A stretch of DNA of 64,000 bases from assembly GCF_016616425.1 (NCBI RefSeq), contig NZ_CP067101.1, positions 4,030,001 through 4,094,000 of the forward strand. The letters are read 5' to 3'. Origin of the DNA: Bradyrhizobium diazoefficiens. Lineage in GTDB: Bacteria; Pseudomonadota; Alphaproteobacteria; Rhizobiales; Xanthobacteraceae. The notes beneath the pieces were generated by a model that did not search any database, was not told where the DNA came from, and saw only the letters and a program-made list of their open reading frames with translations. Within the stretch, counting starts at the first letter, position 1; every line of letters starts with the position of its first letter. Made by a program: the position numbers and the translations under genes. This document shows, piece by piece, positions 24,646-33,339 of the stretch.

Positions 24646-25599
24646 TCAAGGAAACGCCAGCCGGCCGGTCTGGATTGCCCACATCACGCTGGTCAGCGTG
24701 ACCACGGACGCAAACGTCCCCAGCAGCACTGCGACGGAGGCAGGTTCGATCCAGCCATCGTTCTGCCGGGCGATCACGAATACGTTCAGCGCCGGCGGCA
24801 GCGAGGCCATCAGCACGGCGGTCGCAGCCCAGGGCTGCGCGAACGGCCCGAACGCGAGCATCAGGCCGAACGCTGCGAGCGGGTGGAACAGCAGCTTGAC
24901 CGCGATCACGCCCGGCACCTCCCACGGGACCCGGTCGAACGGGCGCAGCGCCACGGTCACGCCGAGCACGAACAGCGCAGTCGGGGCCGCCGCGTTCTGC
25001 AGGAAGGTAATCGTGCGATCGAGCGCGACCGGCATCTCGATATGCAGCGACGCGAAGGCCGCGCCAAAGCAGGCCGACATGATCAGCGGGTTGAGCACGA
25101 TCTGCTTCAGCACGACGCCGAAGGCGTGCACGATGGAGGGATGGTCGCGGTCGGAGAGCTCGATCAGCAGTGGCACGATGGTGAACAGGAAGATGCTGTC
25201 GCAGCAGAAAATCAGCGCGGTCGGCGCCGCAGCCTTGGTCCCGAGCACGGCGAGCGCCAGCCCGGGCCCCATGTAGCCGATATTGCCGTAGCCGCCGGAA
25301 AGGCCGGCGAGCGTCGCCTCGCGCAATGTCAGCCGGCCCAGAAGCTTGCCCGCGACCAGCGCCAGGGCGAACGCGGCGACGGTGGACAGCGTGGTCGCCA
25401 CCAGGAACGGCGGGTTGTTCAATTCCGAGAACGGCGTCTTGGACATGATCGCAAACAGCAGGGCCGGCAGCGACACGTAGAGCAGGAAGAAGTTCATCCA
25501 GGCGAGGCCTGATTCCGGCAGGGATTTGACCCTTCCGCACGCAAAGCCGACGAAGATCAGGCCGAAATAAGGTAGCGCTAGATTGAGGATATCGAGCAT
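24646..25599 (-). CDS. AEC-family transporter
   Basis: A 317-residue membrane protein with about ten hydrophobic segments in the auxin-efflux-carrier pattern: an N-terminal five-helix half, a polar loop near the middle, then a second five-helix half. Typical sequences are LPYFGLIFVGFACGR, LSGGYGNIGYMGPGLAL and LPPALNVFVIARQ. Bacterial members move malonate, malate or other carboxylates, usually outward or with sodium or protons. No neighbouring gene suggests the substrate. Confidence 0.87.
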   Translation of the reverse strand: MLDILNLALPYFGLIFVGFACGRVKSLPESGLAWMNFFLLYVSLPALLFAIMSKTPFSELNNPPFLVATTLSTVAAFALALVAGKLLGRLTLREATLAGLSGGYGNIGYMGPGLALAVLGTKAAAPTALIFCCDSIFLFTIVPLLIELSDRDHPSIVHAFGVVLKQIVLNPLIMSACFGAAFASLHIEMPVALDRTITFLQNAAAPTALFVLGVTVALRPFDRVPWEVPGVIAVKLLFHPLAAFGLMLAFGPFAQPWAATAVLMASLPPALNVFVIARQNDGWIEPASVAVLLGTFASVVTLTSVMWAIQTGRLAFP

Positions 25600-25705
25600 T
25601 GATAAAGTGTATTCTGAGGATTTGGGGGCTATCTGCCCCTCAAGTGAAAGCTAATTCCAGATGAGGCCACTAGCATCGGCCACAATCCTGGTCTATCGAC
25701 GGGGG

Positions 25706-26038
25706 ATGATTAAAGCGAGGACCGCCAAATTCCAGATCGGACAGGTCGTGCGCCACCGGATCTTCTCGTTCCGGGGCGTAATCTTCGACATCGATCCGGA
25801 ATTCAACAACACCGAGGAGTGGTGGTTGTCGATCCCCGAGGAGGTGCGGCCCCACAAGGACCAGCCGTTCTACCACCTGCTCGCGGAGAACGCAGAGTCC
25901 GAGTACGTCGCCTACGTGTCCGAGCAGAACCTGTTGCCGGACGAATCCGGCGAGCCGATCCGGCATTCGCAGGTCACCGAGATCTTCATCAAGAACAAGG
26001 ATGGCGGCTACCGCCCGCGCAATCCGTCACTGAACTGA
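25706..26038 (+). CDS. hspQ: Heat shock protein HspQ (YccV-like)
   Basis: A 110-residue protein of the YccV/HspQ family, beginning MIKARTAKFQIGQVVRHRIF and containing GVIFDIDPEF, HLLAENAESEYVAYVSEQNL. In enteric bacteria it binds hemimethylated DNA and acts as a specificity factor for Lon protease. A GGGGG run just before the ATG at 25706 marks this start; an upstream in-frame ATG at 25661 lacks one. A terminator follows. Confidence 0.92.
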   Translation: MIKARTAKFQIGQVVRHRIFSFRGVIFDIDPEFNNTEEWWLSIPEEVRPHKDQPFYHLLAENAESEYVAYVSEQNLLPDESGEPIRHSQVTEIFIKNKDGGYRPRNPSLN

Positions 26039-26061
26039 GTTTTGCGGGGCAGATGGCCAGC

Positions 26062-26091
26062 AAAAAAGGCGCTCGATATGAGCGCCTTTTT
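26062..26091. terminator. Bidirectional terminator between hspQ and the IalB gene
   Basis: GGCGCTC (26068-26074) and GAGCGCC (26080-26086) form a 7-bp stem with a five-base loop. A run of A precedes and a run of T follows, extending the stem and giving a U-tail in both directions. It serves the convergent hspQ and IalB-family genes. Confidence 0.85.
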
Positions 26092-26114
26092 CATGTCCGG
26101 GACTTTGGCCCTGA

Positions 26115-26900
26115 TTACTTCTGGCCGTTCGCAGCGGCGCCCGGGGTGCCGCTCTGCTGCTCGAGCTTCTTGCGTTGCTCTTCAGCCTTCTTCTGAAGCT
26201 CTTCCTGAAGCTTCTTCTGAGTCTCCTCGAACACCTTCGGATCGGTCGGCGGACCGTCATAGGCCTTCTGGAATTCGCCGGCCAACGGCAGCGGCAAGGT
26301 CAGCGGCGCGCCGTTGGCATTGATCGCCTGAACAACGAGATTCTGGCCCTTCTTCATGTTGTTGATGAGCTCGGGCGTGGCCTCGTAGTCGGACATGCAG
26401 CCGTTCTGGAAGCAGATCACATACGGGCTCTGCAGCGGCGGATTGTTGTCCACGATGATGCGGGTGCCGTGCACGAGCTGCATGCCGAGCGGCAGCGTCA
26501 CGCGCAGGATCTTCTTGGACTCGCCTTCCGGCTCGATGATGACGGCGGCGATGACCGGCTGGCCCGACTCGATGCGGCCATCCTTACCGGTGAAGCAGAC
26601 CTGCTTGGCATTGGCGTCCTGGCCCTTGAGGCAGAACTTGGTCCAGGGAGCGTAGATCAGCTGGATCTGCTGGTCGGCGGGCTGGGCCGCACCCTGCTGC
26701 GCCGGAGCGCCCTGGGCGGGAGCCTGAGCGGCCGGCGCCTTGGGGGCAGCCTTGGGAGCTGCCTTCGGAGCCGCCTTGTGCGGGGCCGGCGCGGGGTTCT
26801 GGGCCTCGGCGGCAAACGGAACAGCCAATGCCGTCGCCGTCAACAGGGCGAGAAGTCGCCCGCGCGGCCGGACGGACGCGGCCAAGTAACGGAAATTCAT
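26115..26900 (-). CDS. Invasion-associated locus B (IalB) family protein
   Basis: A 261-residue exported protein: signal peptide (first about 33 residues), an Ala/Pro/Lys/Gln-rich linker with APK repeats (about residues 35-78), then the IalB domain with its four cysteines (WTKFC, KQVCFTGKDG, VICFQNGC), and a charged helical tail (KKLQEELQKKAEEQRKKLEQ). IalB was defined in Bartonella invasion of red cells; rhizobial members are periplasmic and of unknown role. Two pairs of cysteines probably form disulfides. Confidence 0.87.
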   Translation of the reverse strand: MNFRYLAASVRPRGRLLALLTATALAVPFAAEAQNPAPAPHKAAPKAAPKAAPKAPAAQAPAQGAPAQQGAAQPADQQIQLIYAPWTKFCLKGQDANAKQVCFTGKDGRIESGQPVIAAVIIEPEGESKKILRVTLPLGMQLVHGTRIIVDNNPPLQSPYVICFQNGCMSDYEATPELINNMKKGQNLVVQAINANGAPLTLPLPLAGEFQKAYDGPPTDPKVFEETQKKLQEELQKKAEEQRKKLEQQSGTPGAAANGQK

Positions 26901-27157
26901 TGCGGAAAACCCTTTCTGAACGGGAAGCGCCCGAACCGCTGCGAAGCGCCGAACCTGGCCGCGTTGGGCGCGGCTCTCTCCCCGTCAATTGAGGCGGATA
27001 AGTGACGGGCTCGACGCTCTTGCGCGATTGCCCGCCTTCTTAACGTGGCCAACGAAAAGATCAATGCCAACAAGCGGCTTTGGCTACATCGGCGGCTGCG
27101 TCCGGTGAAATTCCCTGTGATAGGATTCAGGCCCGGCCCTCGAATCAACGTGTGCTG

Positions 27158-29014
27158 ATGTTCATGTTCCCAAGACTTTTCGAGGGCCCCGGTCTCCGCC
27201 TTGGCCTCCTGGCCTCGGCCCTTGCTCTGTCCCTCGGCGGCGGACCGTCGACGGGTGCCGCCCTGGCCGAAGAGGCCTATGCCATCGCCATGCACGGCAA
27301 GCCGGCGATGCCGGCCGATTTCACCCACATGCCCTACACCAATCCCGATGCGCCCAAAGGCGGTCGCTTGACCTGGGGCGTTCTCGGAACCTTCGACAGC
27401 CTCAATCCCTTCATCGTGAGGGGACTGGCCGTGCAGCAGATACGGAGCTACGTGGTCGAGAGCCTGCTCGCGCGCGGCAATGACGAGCCGTTCACGCTCT
27501 ATGGTCTGCTCGCCAGGAGCGTCGAAACCGACGACGAGCGGAGCTTCGTCACGTTCCGCCTCGATCCGCGCGCCCGTTTCTCCGACGGCAAGCAGGTAAC
27601 GGCCGAAGACGTGCTGTTCTCCTGGCAGCTGCTGCGCGACCACGGCCGGCCGAACCACCGGCAGTACTACGCCAAAGTCGCCAAGGCCGAGGCGCCCGAT
27701 CCCCTCACCGTCCGCTTCGATCTCGCAGGCGCCAACGACCGCGAGCTGCCGCTGATCCTCGGCCTGATGCCGATCCTGCCGAAGCATGCAGTCGATGCCG
27801 CGACCTTCGAGGAGACGACGCTGACGAGCCCGATCGGCTCCGGTCCCTATCGCGTCACGGCGGTGAAGCCGGGCGCCAGCGTGACGCTCACCCGCAATCC
27901 CGATTATTGGGGCCGTGACCTGCCCATCAACCGCGGGCTCTACAATTTCGACGAGATCCGGCTCGACTATTTTCGCGAGGCCAACGGCCAGTTCGAAGCC
28001 TTCAAGCGCGGGCTCTACGATTTCCGTGTCGAGCAGGAGCCGCTGCGCTGGCATGACGGCTACGATTTTCCGGCCGCGAAAAACGGTGAGGTGATCCGCG
28101 ACACCGTCAAGCCGGGCCTGCCGCAGCCATCCGAATTCCTGGTGTTCAACACGCGTCGCCCGATCTTCGCCGACATCCGTGTGCGCCAGGCGCTGACGCT
28201 GCTGTTCGATTTCGAGCTGGTCAACCGCAACTACTTCTTCGGGCTCTATTCGCGCGTCGCCGGCTATTTCGCCGGATCGGACCTGTCGGCCTATGGCCGG
28301 CCTGCGGACGCGCACGAACGCGAGCTGCTCAAACCGTTCGCGGCTCGAATTCCGCCCGACATCATGGACGGCAGTTACCGCCTTCCCGTGACCGACGGAT
28401 CGGGGCGCGACCGCACCACGCTGCGCGCGGCGCTAAAACTGTTGTCGGAGGCCGGCTACGATCTCGAAGGCACCGTGCTGCGCAACCGTGCGACCAGGGC
28501 GCCCTTCACCTTCGAGATCCTGGTCACGACCCGCGACCAGGAGCGTATCGCGCTCGCGTTCCAGCGCGACCTCAAGCGCGCCGGCATCGAGTCGAGCGTG
28601 CGATCGGTCGATCCCGTGCAGTTCGACCAGCGCCGGCTCGCCTTCGAATTCGACATGATCCAGAACCGCTGGGACCAGTCTCTGTCGCCCGGCAACGAGC
28701 AGTATTTCTATTGGGGCAGCGCCGCCGCGGATAGTCCGGGAACTCGCAACTACATGGGCGCCAGGGATCCGGCGGTCGATGCCATGATCGCCGCGCTGCT
28801 CAAGGCCCGTGAACATACGGATTTCGTGTCCTCGGTGCGGGCGCTCGACCGCGCTCTGATCGCGGGCTTCTACACAATCCCCCTGTTTAACGTATCCGAG
28901 CAATGGATCGCGCGCTGGAATCGGATAGAACGGCCCAAGACCACTTCGCTCTCAGGTTATTTGCCGGAGACCTGGTGGTCGAAGGGGCAGCCTCCAGCTA
29001 GTCGAGCGAAGTGA
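27158..29014 (+). CDS. Extracellular solute-binding protein, YejA-like (oligopeptide/microcin C class)
   Basis: A 618-residue type-5 (DppA/OppA-like) binding protein. The signal peptide spans about residues 1-38. Motifs include GGRLTWGVLGTFDSLNPF, the RPxARFSDGKQVTAEDVLFS region, and a C-terminal NVSEQWIARW. It resembles YejA-type proteins that deliver oligopeptides, but yejBEF permease genes are absent here. Start ATG 27158 has no good ribosome-binding site; 27164 is equally possible. It stops 4 bp before the next gene's GTG, so the two are probably translated from one message. Confidence 0.85.
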   Translation: MFMFPRLFEGPGLRLGLLASALALSLGGGPSTGAALAEEAYAIAMHGKPAMPADFTHMPYTNPDAPKGGRLTWGVLGTFDSLNPFIVRGLAVQQIRSYVVESLLARGNDEPFTLYGLLARSVETDDERSFVTFRLDPRARFSDGKQVTAEDVLFSWQLLRDHGRPNHRQYYAKVAKAEAPDPLTVRFDLAGANDRELPLILGLMPILPKHAVDAATFEETTLTSPIGSGPYRVTAVKPGASVTLTRNPDYWGRDLPINRGLYNFDEIRLDYFREANGQFEAFKRGLYDFRVEQEPLRWHDGYDFPAAKNGEVIRDTVKPGLPQPSEFLVFNTRRPIFADIRVRQALTLLFDFELVNRNYFFGLYSRVAGYFAGSDLSAYGRPADAHERELLKPFAARIPPDIMDGSYRLPVTDGSGRDRTTLRAALKLLSEAGYDLEGTVLRNRATRAPFTFEILVTTRDQERIALAFQRDLKRAGIESSVRSVDPVQFDQRRLAFEFDMIQNRWDQSLSPGNEQYFYWGSAAADSPGTRNYMGARDPAVDAMIAALLKAREHTDFVSSVRALDRALIAGFYTIPLFNVSEQWIARWNRIERPKTTSLSGYLPETWWSKGQPPASRAK

Positions 29015-29018
29015 CGCC

Positions 29019-30521
29019 GTGAACCAGCCAGCCGTATCGCCGACGCTCGACACGTTGTTTCAGCGCACGCTGATGCGGCAGCCGCACGCGCCGGCTCTGC
29101 TTGATCCCCTGAACAAGGTCCGCGTGACCGGGCACCAGCCGCGACGGATGACCTATACCGAGGCTGACACGGCCATCGAGGCGCTGTCGGCCTATTTCGT
29201 CGAATCGGGCCTGCCGGCCAATTCCGTCATCGCGATCCAGTTGCCTGCCACGGTCGAGTTCGTGCTCACCGTGCTCGCTGCCCATCGCGCCGGCCTCGTC
29301 GTCGCGGTGCTGCCGCTGCTGTGGCGGCACGCGGAATTGACTGCTGCGCTCAATCGCACCGCGGCGCGCGCCATCGTCACCATGAGCACGGTCGACGGCG
29401 TCAGCTATGCCGATCTGGCGATGCATGCGGCCGCCGAAGCGTTCTCGATCCGTCACGTCTGCGGCTTCGGCACCGATCTGCCGGAAGGCATGGCTTCGCT
29501 CGACGACGTGCTGGCGCGCCCGCCGGGCACCACGCGCGCCGTGATCCAGGACGGCCGCAAGGCGGCGATGATCTCCTTCGACGTGACCGCGGAAGGCTTC
29601 CGCCCGGTGCCGAGGCCGCATTTCAGCCTGATCGCCGGCGGCCTTGCGATGTCGCTCGAAGCCGACATCAGGCAGGGCGCGACCGTGATGGCGGCGTTCG
29701 CGCCGATGTCGTTCGCAGGGCTGGCCTCCTCGCTCGCAGTGTGGCTGCTCTCCGGCGGCGCGCTCGCGCTGCATCATCCCTTCGAGAACGAGGTGCTGGA
29801 GCAGCAGATCAACGAGCAGGAATGCGAGGTGCTGATCGCGCCGGCGCAGCTTGCCTTGCGCCTTGGCGATTCCGACCTTGCGGCGCGGATGCCGTCGTTG
29901 CGCAACGTCATCGGCTTGTGGCGCGCGCCCGAACAGGTGGCGGCGAGCGATGCCTGGATCGCGCCACACGCGCCGCTGACCGACGTCTACCTGTTCGGCG
30001 AGGCCGGCCTGTTCGGCGCCCGCCGCGGCGAGGACGGCATGCCGGTCGCGGTGATGCCCGGGCCGCACGGCGCCCCGCGCGAGCAAGCGGGCTCGTCCAT
30101 TGCGGGCGAGATCCTGCTGACGCCGAAGGGCACGCTTGGCCTGCGCGGCGCGATGGTGCCGATCGCGGCTTACGCCCCGTCGCAGCCGGTTGGCGACGCA
30201 CTGGTCGCCCAGCCGCCGCGCGACTATGTCGATACCGGCTATGCCGCCCGGCTCGACCGTCCGAGCGGCGCGATCTGCATCACTGCGCCGCCCTCCGGCA
30301 TCATGGCCGTCGGCGGCTACCGCTTTCTCTCCAACGACCTCCAGGAATGGGCCCGCCGGCTCGGCCAGGGGGCCCTGCTCACCGCATTGCCCGACCGGCT
30401 TTCCGGTCACAGGCTGGCCGGACGCGCCCAGGACAATGCCCGCGCCCGCGAGGCGCTCAACGAGCTCGGCCTTAACCCCCTGATGGTCGAGGCCTTTCGC
30501 GACCGCTCCGGGCCGGTCTAG
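29019..30521 (+). CDS. Acyl-CoA synthetase-like protein with lost catalytic motifs
   Basis: A 500-residue protein with an AMP-binding (ANL) fold: an N-terminal region like LPANSVIAIQLPATVEFVLT and a middle like MAAFAPMSFAGLASSLAVW. The adenylation P-loop (normally SSGTTGxPKG) is replaced near residue 190 by ISFDVTAEGFRPVPR, and the C-terminal catalytic lysine segment is not recognisable. It starts at GTG 29019, 4 bp after the binding-protein gene. It is unlikely to make acyl-adenylates; a binding or scaffold role is possible. Confidence 0.72.
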   Translation: MNQPAVSPTLDTLFQRTLMRQPHAPALLDPLNKVRVTGHQPRRMTYTEADTAIEALSAYFVESGLPANSVIAIQLPATVEFVLTVLAAHRAGLVVAVLPLLWRHAELTAALNRTAARAIVTMSTVDGVSYADLAMHAAAEAFSIRHVCGFGTDLPEGMASLDDVLARPPGTTRAVIQDGRKAAMISFDVTAEGFRPVPRPHFSLIAGGLAMSLEADIRQGATVMAAFAPMSFAGLASSLAVWLLSGGALALHHPFENEVLEQQINEQECEVLIAPAQLALRLGDSDLAARMPSLRNVIGLWRAPEQVAASDAWIAPHAPLTDVYLFGEAGLFGARRGEDGMPVAVMPGPHGAPREQAGSSIAGEILLTPKGTLGLRGAMVPIAAYAPSQPVGDALVAQPPRDYVDTGYAARLDRPSGAICITAPPSGIMAVGGYRFLSNDLQEWARRLGQGALLTALPDRLSGHRLAGRAQDNARAREALNELGLNPLMVEAFRDRSGPV

Positions 30522-30606
30522 CCGCAGTTTCGCCACGTCCGTTGACGCTGCATTAAGGCGGCCAATCTAGATTGCGCGGCATCTGTCGCGTGGTCAGAGT
30601 TTCCCA

Positions 30607-31830
30607 ATGTCCCAGTCGGGCCCGATCCTGTTTGTGTCCAATGCAGAGCGGCCGCCCTTCATTGCGGCGCTGGACGAGGCCAGGCTCTTTCCCGTGGTCG
30701 ATATCGATTGGGCCAGCGCGGCACGCGCGGTCGAAGAGGTGCAGCCAGCCGCGATTCTCGCTGCGATGCATGGCGGACACGAGCCGCATATGGCCGCGCT
30801 CGCCAGGAAGGTCGCCGGCCAATCGCCCTACCTTCCCTTCGTGGCCGTGGATGCGGCGGGCACACTGCCTCACAACGCCCTGCCCTTCTCCTCGCGCGGC
30901 GGCAATCCCGACCGCCTGATCGCACGGCTTCGCGCCGCGCTGCGCGTCCGTACGCTGCACGCCACGGTGCTGCGCCGGCTGCCCGAAGTGACGGTCGCGC
31001 TGCCGGAGGGTGATCCAGCGCGCGATGCCACCGTGCTCCTGATCGGCCGAGGCGCAGCCTATCCCGCGCTTTCCGTCGCGTTCGGCGAGCGCGTCGGTGT
31101 GGTCGGGGCGCTCTCGATCGAGGCCGCCGCAAAGCACCTCAACACCCGCGACCTCGACGGTGTCGTGCTCGCCGAAGGTTTTACCGCGCGCGTCACCGAC
31201 GCCTTCCTCACGGTTCTCGCCGAGGACACCCGCTTCCGCAGCCTGCCCGTGGTTGTCACCGCGCACCAGTTGACGCAGAGCTACGACCTGCCGAACCTCG
31301 AGCTGATCCCGAGCGAACCGGCCAAGGTCGCGGCCAATGCACTGCCCCTGATCCGCCAGCATGCGATGGAAGCGCAACTGAGCCGCACGCTGCGCTCGAT
31401 CGATGCCGGCGGCTGGCTCGATCCGCGCAGCGGCCTGCTCACCGTGGAAGCCTTCGCTCGCGATTTCGCCAAGGCGGTCGAGCAGACGCTGGCCCGCGGC
31501 GGCGGCCTGTCGGTCGCGCGCTTCGCCTTCGATCCCGGCAATTCCCGCGCCCAGTTAGACGCCGCACGCATCCTCAGCCGCCTGATGCGTCAGATGGATT
31601 TCGGCACGGCACAAAAGGACGGCTCCGTGATCGTCGTGTTCGCGGAAACCGACTTCCGAACCGCCCACATGATCGCCCGCCGCCTTTCCGCGGTGATGCG
31701 GCACACCTCTAATGGCAAGCACGAGATGCGCAGCGATCCCGTGGTCAGCGTGGATTCGCTGTCGCCGTCGGATACGGCGCGGTCGCTGCTTGGGCGGCTG
31801 TCCGCCGATGCGTCGAGGGCAGCATCGTAG
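30607..31830 (+). CDS. Receiver-like/GGDEF-like protein with degenerate active site
   Basis: A 407-residue soluble protein. Two receiver-like alpha/beta domains (about residues 5-115 and 145-260) lack the acidic pocket and phosphoacceptor pattern. A C-terminal GGDEF-like domain (about residues 265-400) keeps the opening WLDPRSGLLTVEAFARDFAK, but the GGDEF signature reads KDGSVIVVF, so diguanylate cyclase activity is not expected. The layout recalls PleD (REC-REC-GGDEF). It lies 85 bp after the acyl-CoA synthetase-like gene, another decayed enzyme. Confidence 0.7.
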   Translation: MSQSGPILFVSNAERPPFIAALDEARLFPVVDIDWASAARAVEEVQPAAILAAMHGGHEPHMAALARKVAGQSPYLPFVAVDAAGTLPHNALPFSSRGGNPDRLIARLRAALRVRTLHATVLRRLPEVTVALPEGDPARDATVLLIGRGAAYPALSVAFGERVGVVGALSIEAAAKHLNTRDLDGVVLAEGFTARVTDAFLTVLAEDTRFRSLPVVVTAHQLTQSYDLPNLELIPSEPAKVAANALPLIRQHAMEAQLSRTLRSIDAGGWLDPRSGLLTVEAFARDFAKAVEQTLARGGGLSVARFAFDPGNSRAQLDAARILSRLMRQMDFGTAQKDGSVIVVFAETDFRTAHMIARRLSAVMRHTSNGKHEMRSDPVVSVDSLSPSDTARSLLGRLSADASRAAS

Positions 31831-31864
31831 GCACCTGCGGTCCTGAATCAAAGCCGTGAACGGC

Positions 31865-33088
31865 CTATTGATCGAAGCGGACAGGCAATCCGGCCAGAGC
31901 GCGAATACCCAGGCGCTTATGCCAATGAATACCCGCCTCTCGCTCGATACGAAGGTTGGGGAAGTGGCTAAGAAGCCGTTCGAATCCGATTGCTGCCTCT
32001 GCTCGGGCGAGTTGGAATCCGAGGCAAAAATGTACGCCGGTACCGAATGAAAGATGCGGATTTGGGTGGCGGGTGATATCGAATTCGTGTGGCCGCTCGA
32101 ACTTCGCAGGATCGCAATTCGCCGCCGCAAGAAATGCCGCAAACATATCGCCGCGGCGAAATTGCCGTCCTTGCCAGGCCAGATCGCGGGTCGCGAAGCG
32201 TGGCTTCGTCATCTGCACCGGCGACACGTAGCGGAGGCATTCCTCGACGCAGGTCGGCATGAGCCTGGGATCGTTGCGCAACTCGCGCAACTGACCCTCG
32301 TTGGACAGTAGTGCGAAGATTCCTCCCGCAAGCAGGTGGGTCGTGGTTTCCTGTCCCGCTCCGAAGAGCAAGAAGATCATCGACACCAGTTCATCCTCAC
32401 TGAGCGTGTGGCCGTCGATTTCGGTGTCGCGCAGCGCGGCAATGAGCCCCTCGGATCGCGCTCCACCACCGCGTCTTGAAACGCGCCGAAGAGATCGGAC
32501 GACGCGGATCACGCCGGGAATGGCGCGCAGGACGGCGAAAATATTCGCGGTATCTTTTAGTCCGCCCAGCCATTTCTTGAATCGATCGTGATCCTTGTCC
32601 GGCAGGCCGAGCATTGCACAGATCACCGAAAGCGGCAGGTCCCGACAGAATTCGGCCATGAGATCGGCCTCTGGCCTTCTCTCCAATCTGACGATGAGCC
32701 GATCGGCAGTCTCTTCGATCATCGGCTTGAGCACCGAAATCGTGCGCCGCTGAAAGGCCTGATCAACAAGGCCTCGCAGGCGACGATGCTCGGGATCGTC
32801 GTGGCCGAGCATGTTCAACGCTAGAAGGCCGATTGTCCTCGGCAGGAATCTCAATATTCGTTCCTGTGTCCTGCTTCCTGCGTTGGCGGGATCGCGGGCA
32901 AAGTCTTCGTGATTTTTCAGCAGTTCCGCGCAACTATCATGAGTCACCGTAAGCCAGGTGCGCCCCACGATCGGCAGCTTCATGCGAACAAAGGAGCCTT
33001 CGGCCCGCATGCGGTCGAGTGTCGGAAAGGGATTGGCGTGGAACTCGGGAGACAAGATGTCGAACCGTCGCTCGTCAGGCATCTCCAT
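31865..33088 (-). CDS. Cytochrome P450
   Basis: A 407-residue soluble bacterial P450. The I-helix is FGAGQETTTHL, the K-helix ExxR is EECLR, and the heme-binding loop is FGTGVHFCLGFQ with thiolate C355. It hydroxylates a small hydrophobic substrate with a separate ferredoxin and reductase; neither partner is encoded nearby. The start MEMPDERRFD at 33088 fits the family; the frame is open upstream to 33235. Codon use looks less GC-biased than its neighbours. It lies between a degenerate GGDEF gene and mfd with no obvious link. Confidence 0.9.
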   Translation of the reverse strand: MEMPDERRFDILSPEFHANPFPTLDRMRAEGSFVRMKLPIVGRTWLTVTHDSCAELLKNHEDFARDPANAGSRTQERILRFLPRTIGLLALNMLGHDDPEHRRLRGLVDQAFQRRTISVLKPMIEETADRLIVRLERRPEADLMAEFCRDLPLSVICAMLGLPDKDHDRFKKWLGGLKDTANIFAVLRAIPGVIRVVRSLRRVSRRGGGARSEGLIAALRDTEIDGHTLSEDELVSMIFLLFGAGQETTTHLLAGGIFALLSNEGQLRELRNDPRLMPTCVEECLRYVSPVQMTKPRFATRDLAWQGRQFRRGDMFAAFLAAANCDPAKFERPHEFDITRHPNPHLSFGTGVHFCLGFQLARAEAAIGFERLLSHFPNLRIEREAGIHWHKRLGIRALAGLPVRFDQ

Positions 33089-33286
33089 GCTCGCACCCGC
33101 ATTTGTCGGCGACCCCAGCTTGACATGCTGGACTCGGAACGTTTGCACAGCGTGTATGCGCCTCGCCGGTGATCTTTGACCATGCGACGAGGTGCCTCGC
33201 GACACGAACGCCAAATGTCTGCTCCTGGCTCTCACACGTCCTGGCCCTCACGCCGCTTCCATGGCGTCCTGAGCTCTCGTGCCGAG

Positions 33287-33318
33287 GGCGCAGTGCAGCG
33301 CTCTTCGCGCACTGCGCC
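33287..33318 (-). terminator. Inverted repeat after mfd
   Basis: GGCGCAGTGC (33287-33296) and GCACTGCGCC (33309-33318) form a perfect 10-bp stem with a 12-base loop, 22 bp past the mfd stop. There is no strong U-run, so it may act as a transcript end or as a protective hairpin. Confidence 0.45.
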
Positions 33319-33339
33319 GCGCCCGGAACACGACAGCCC

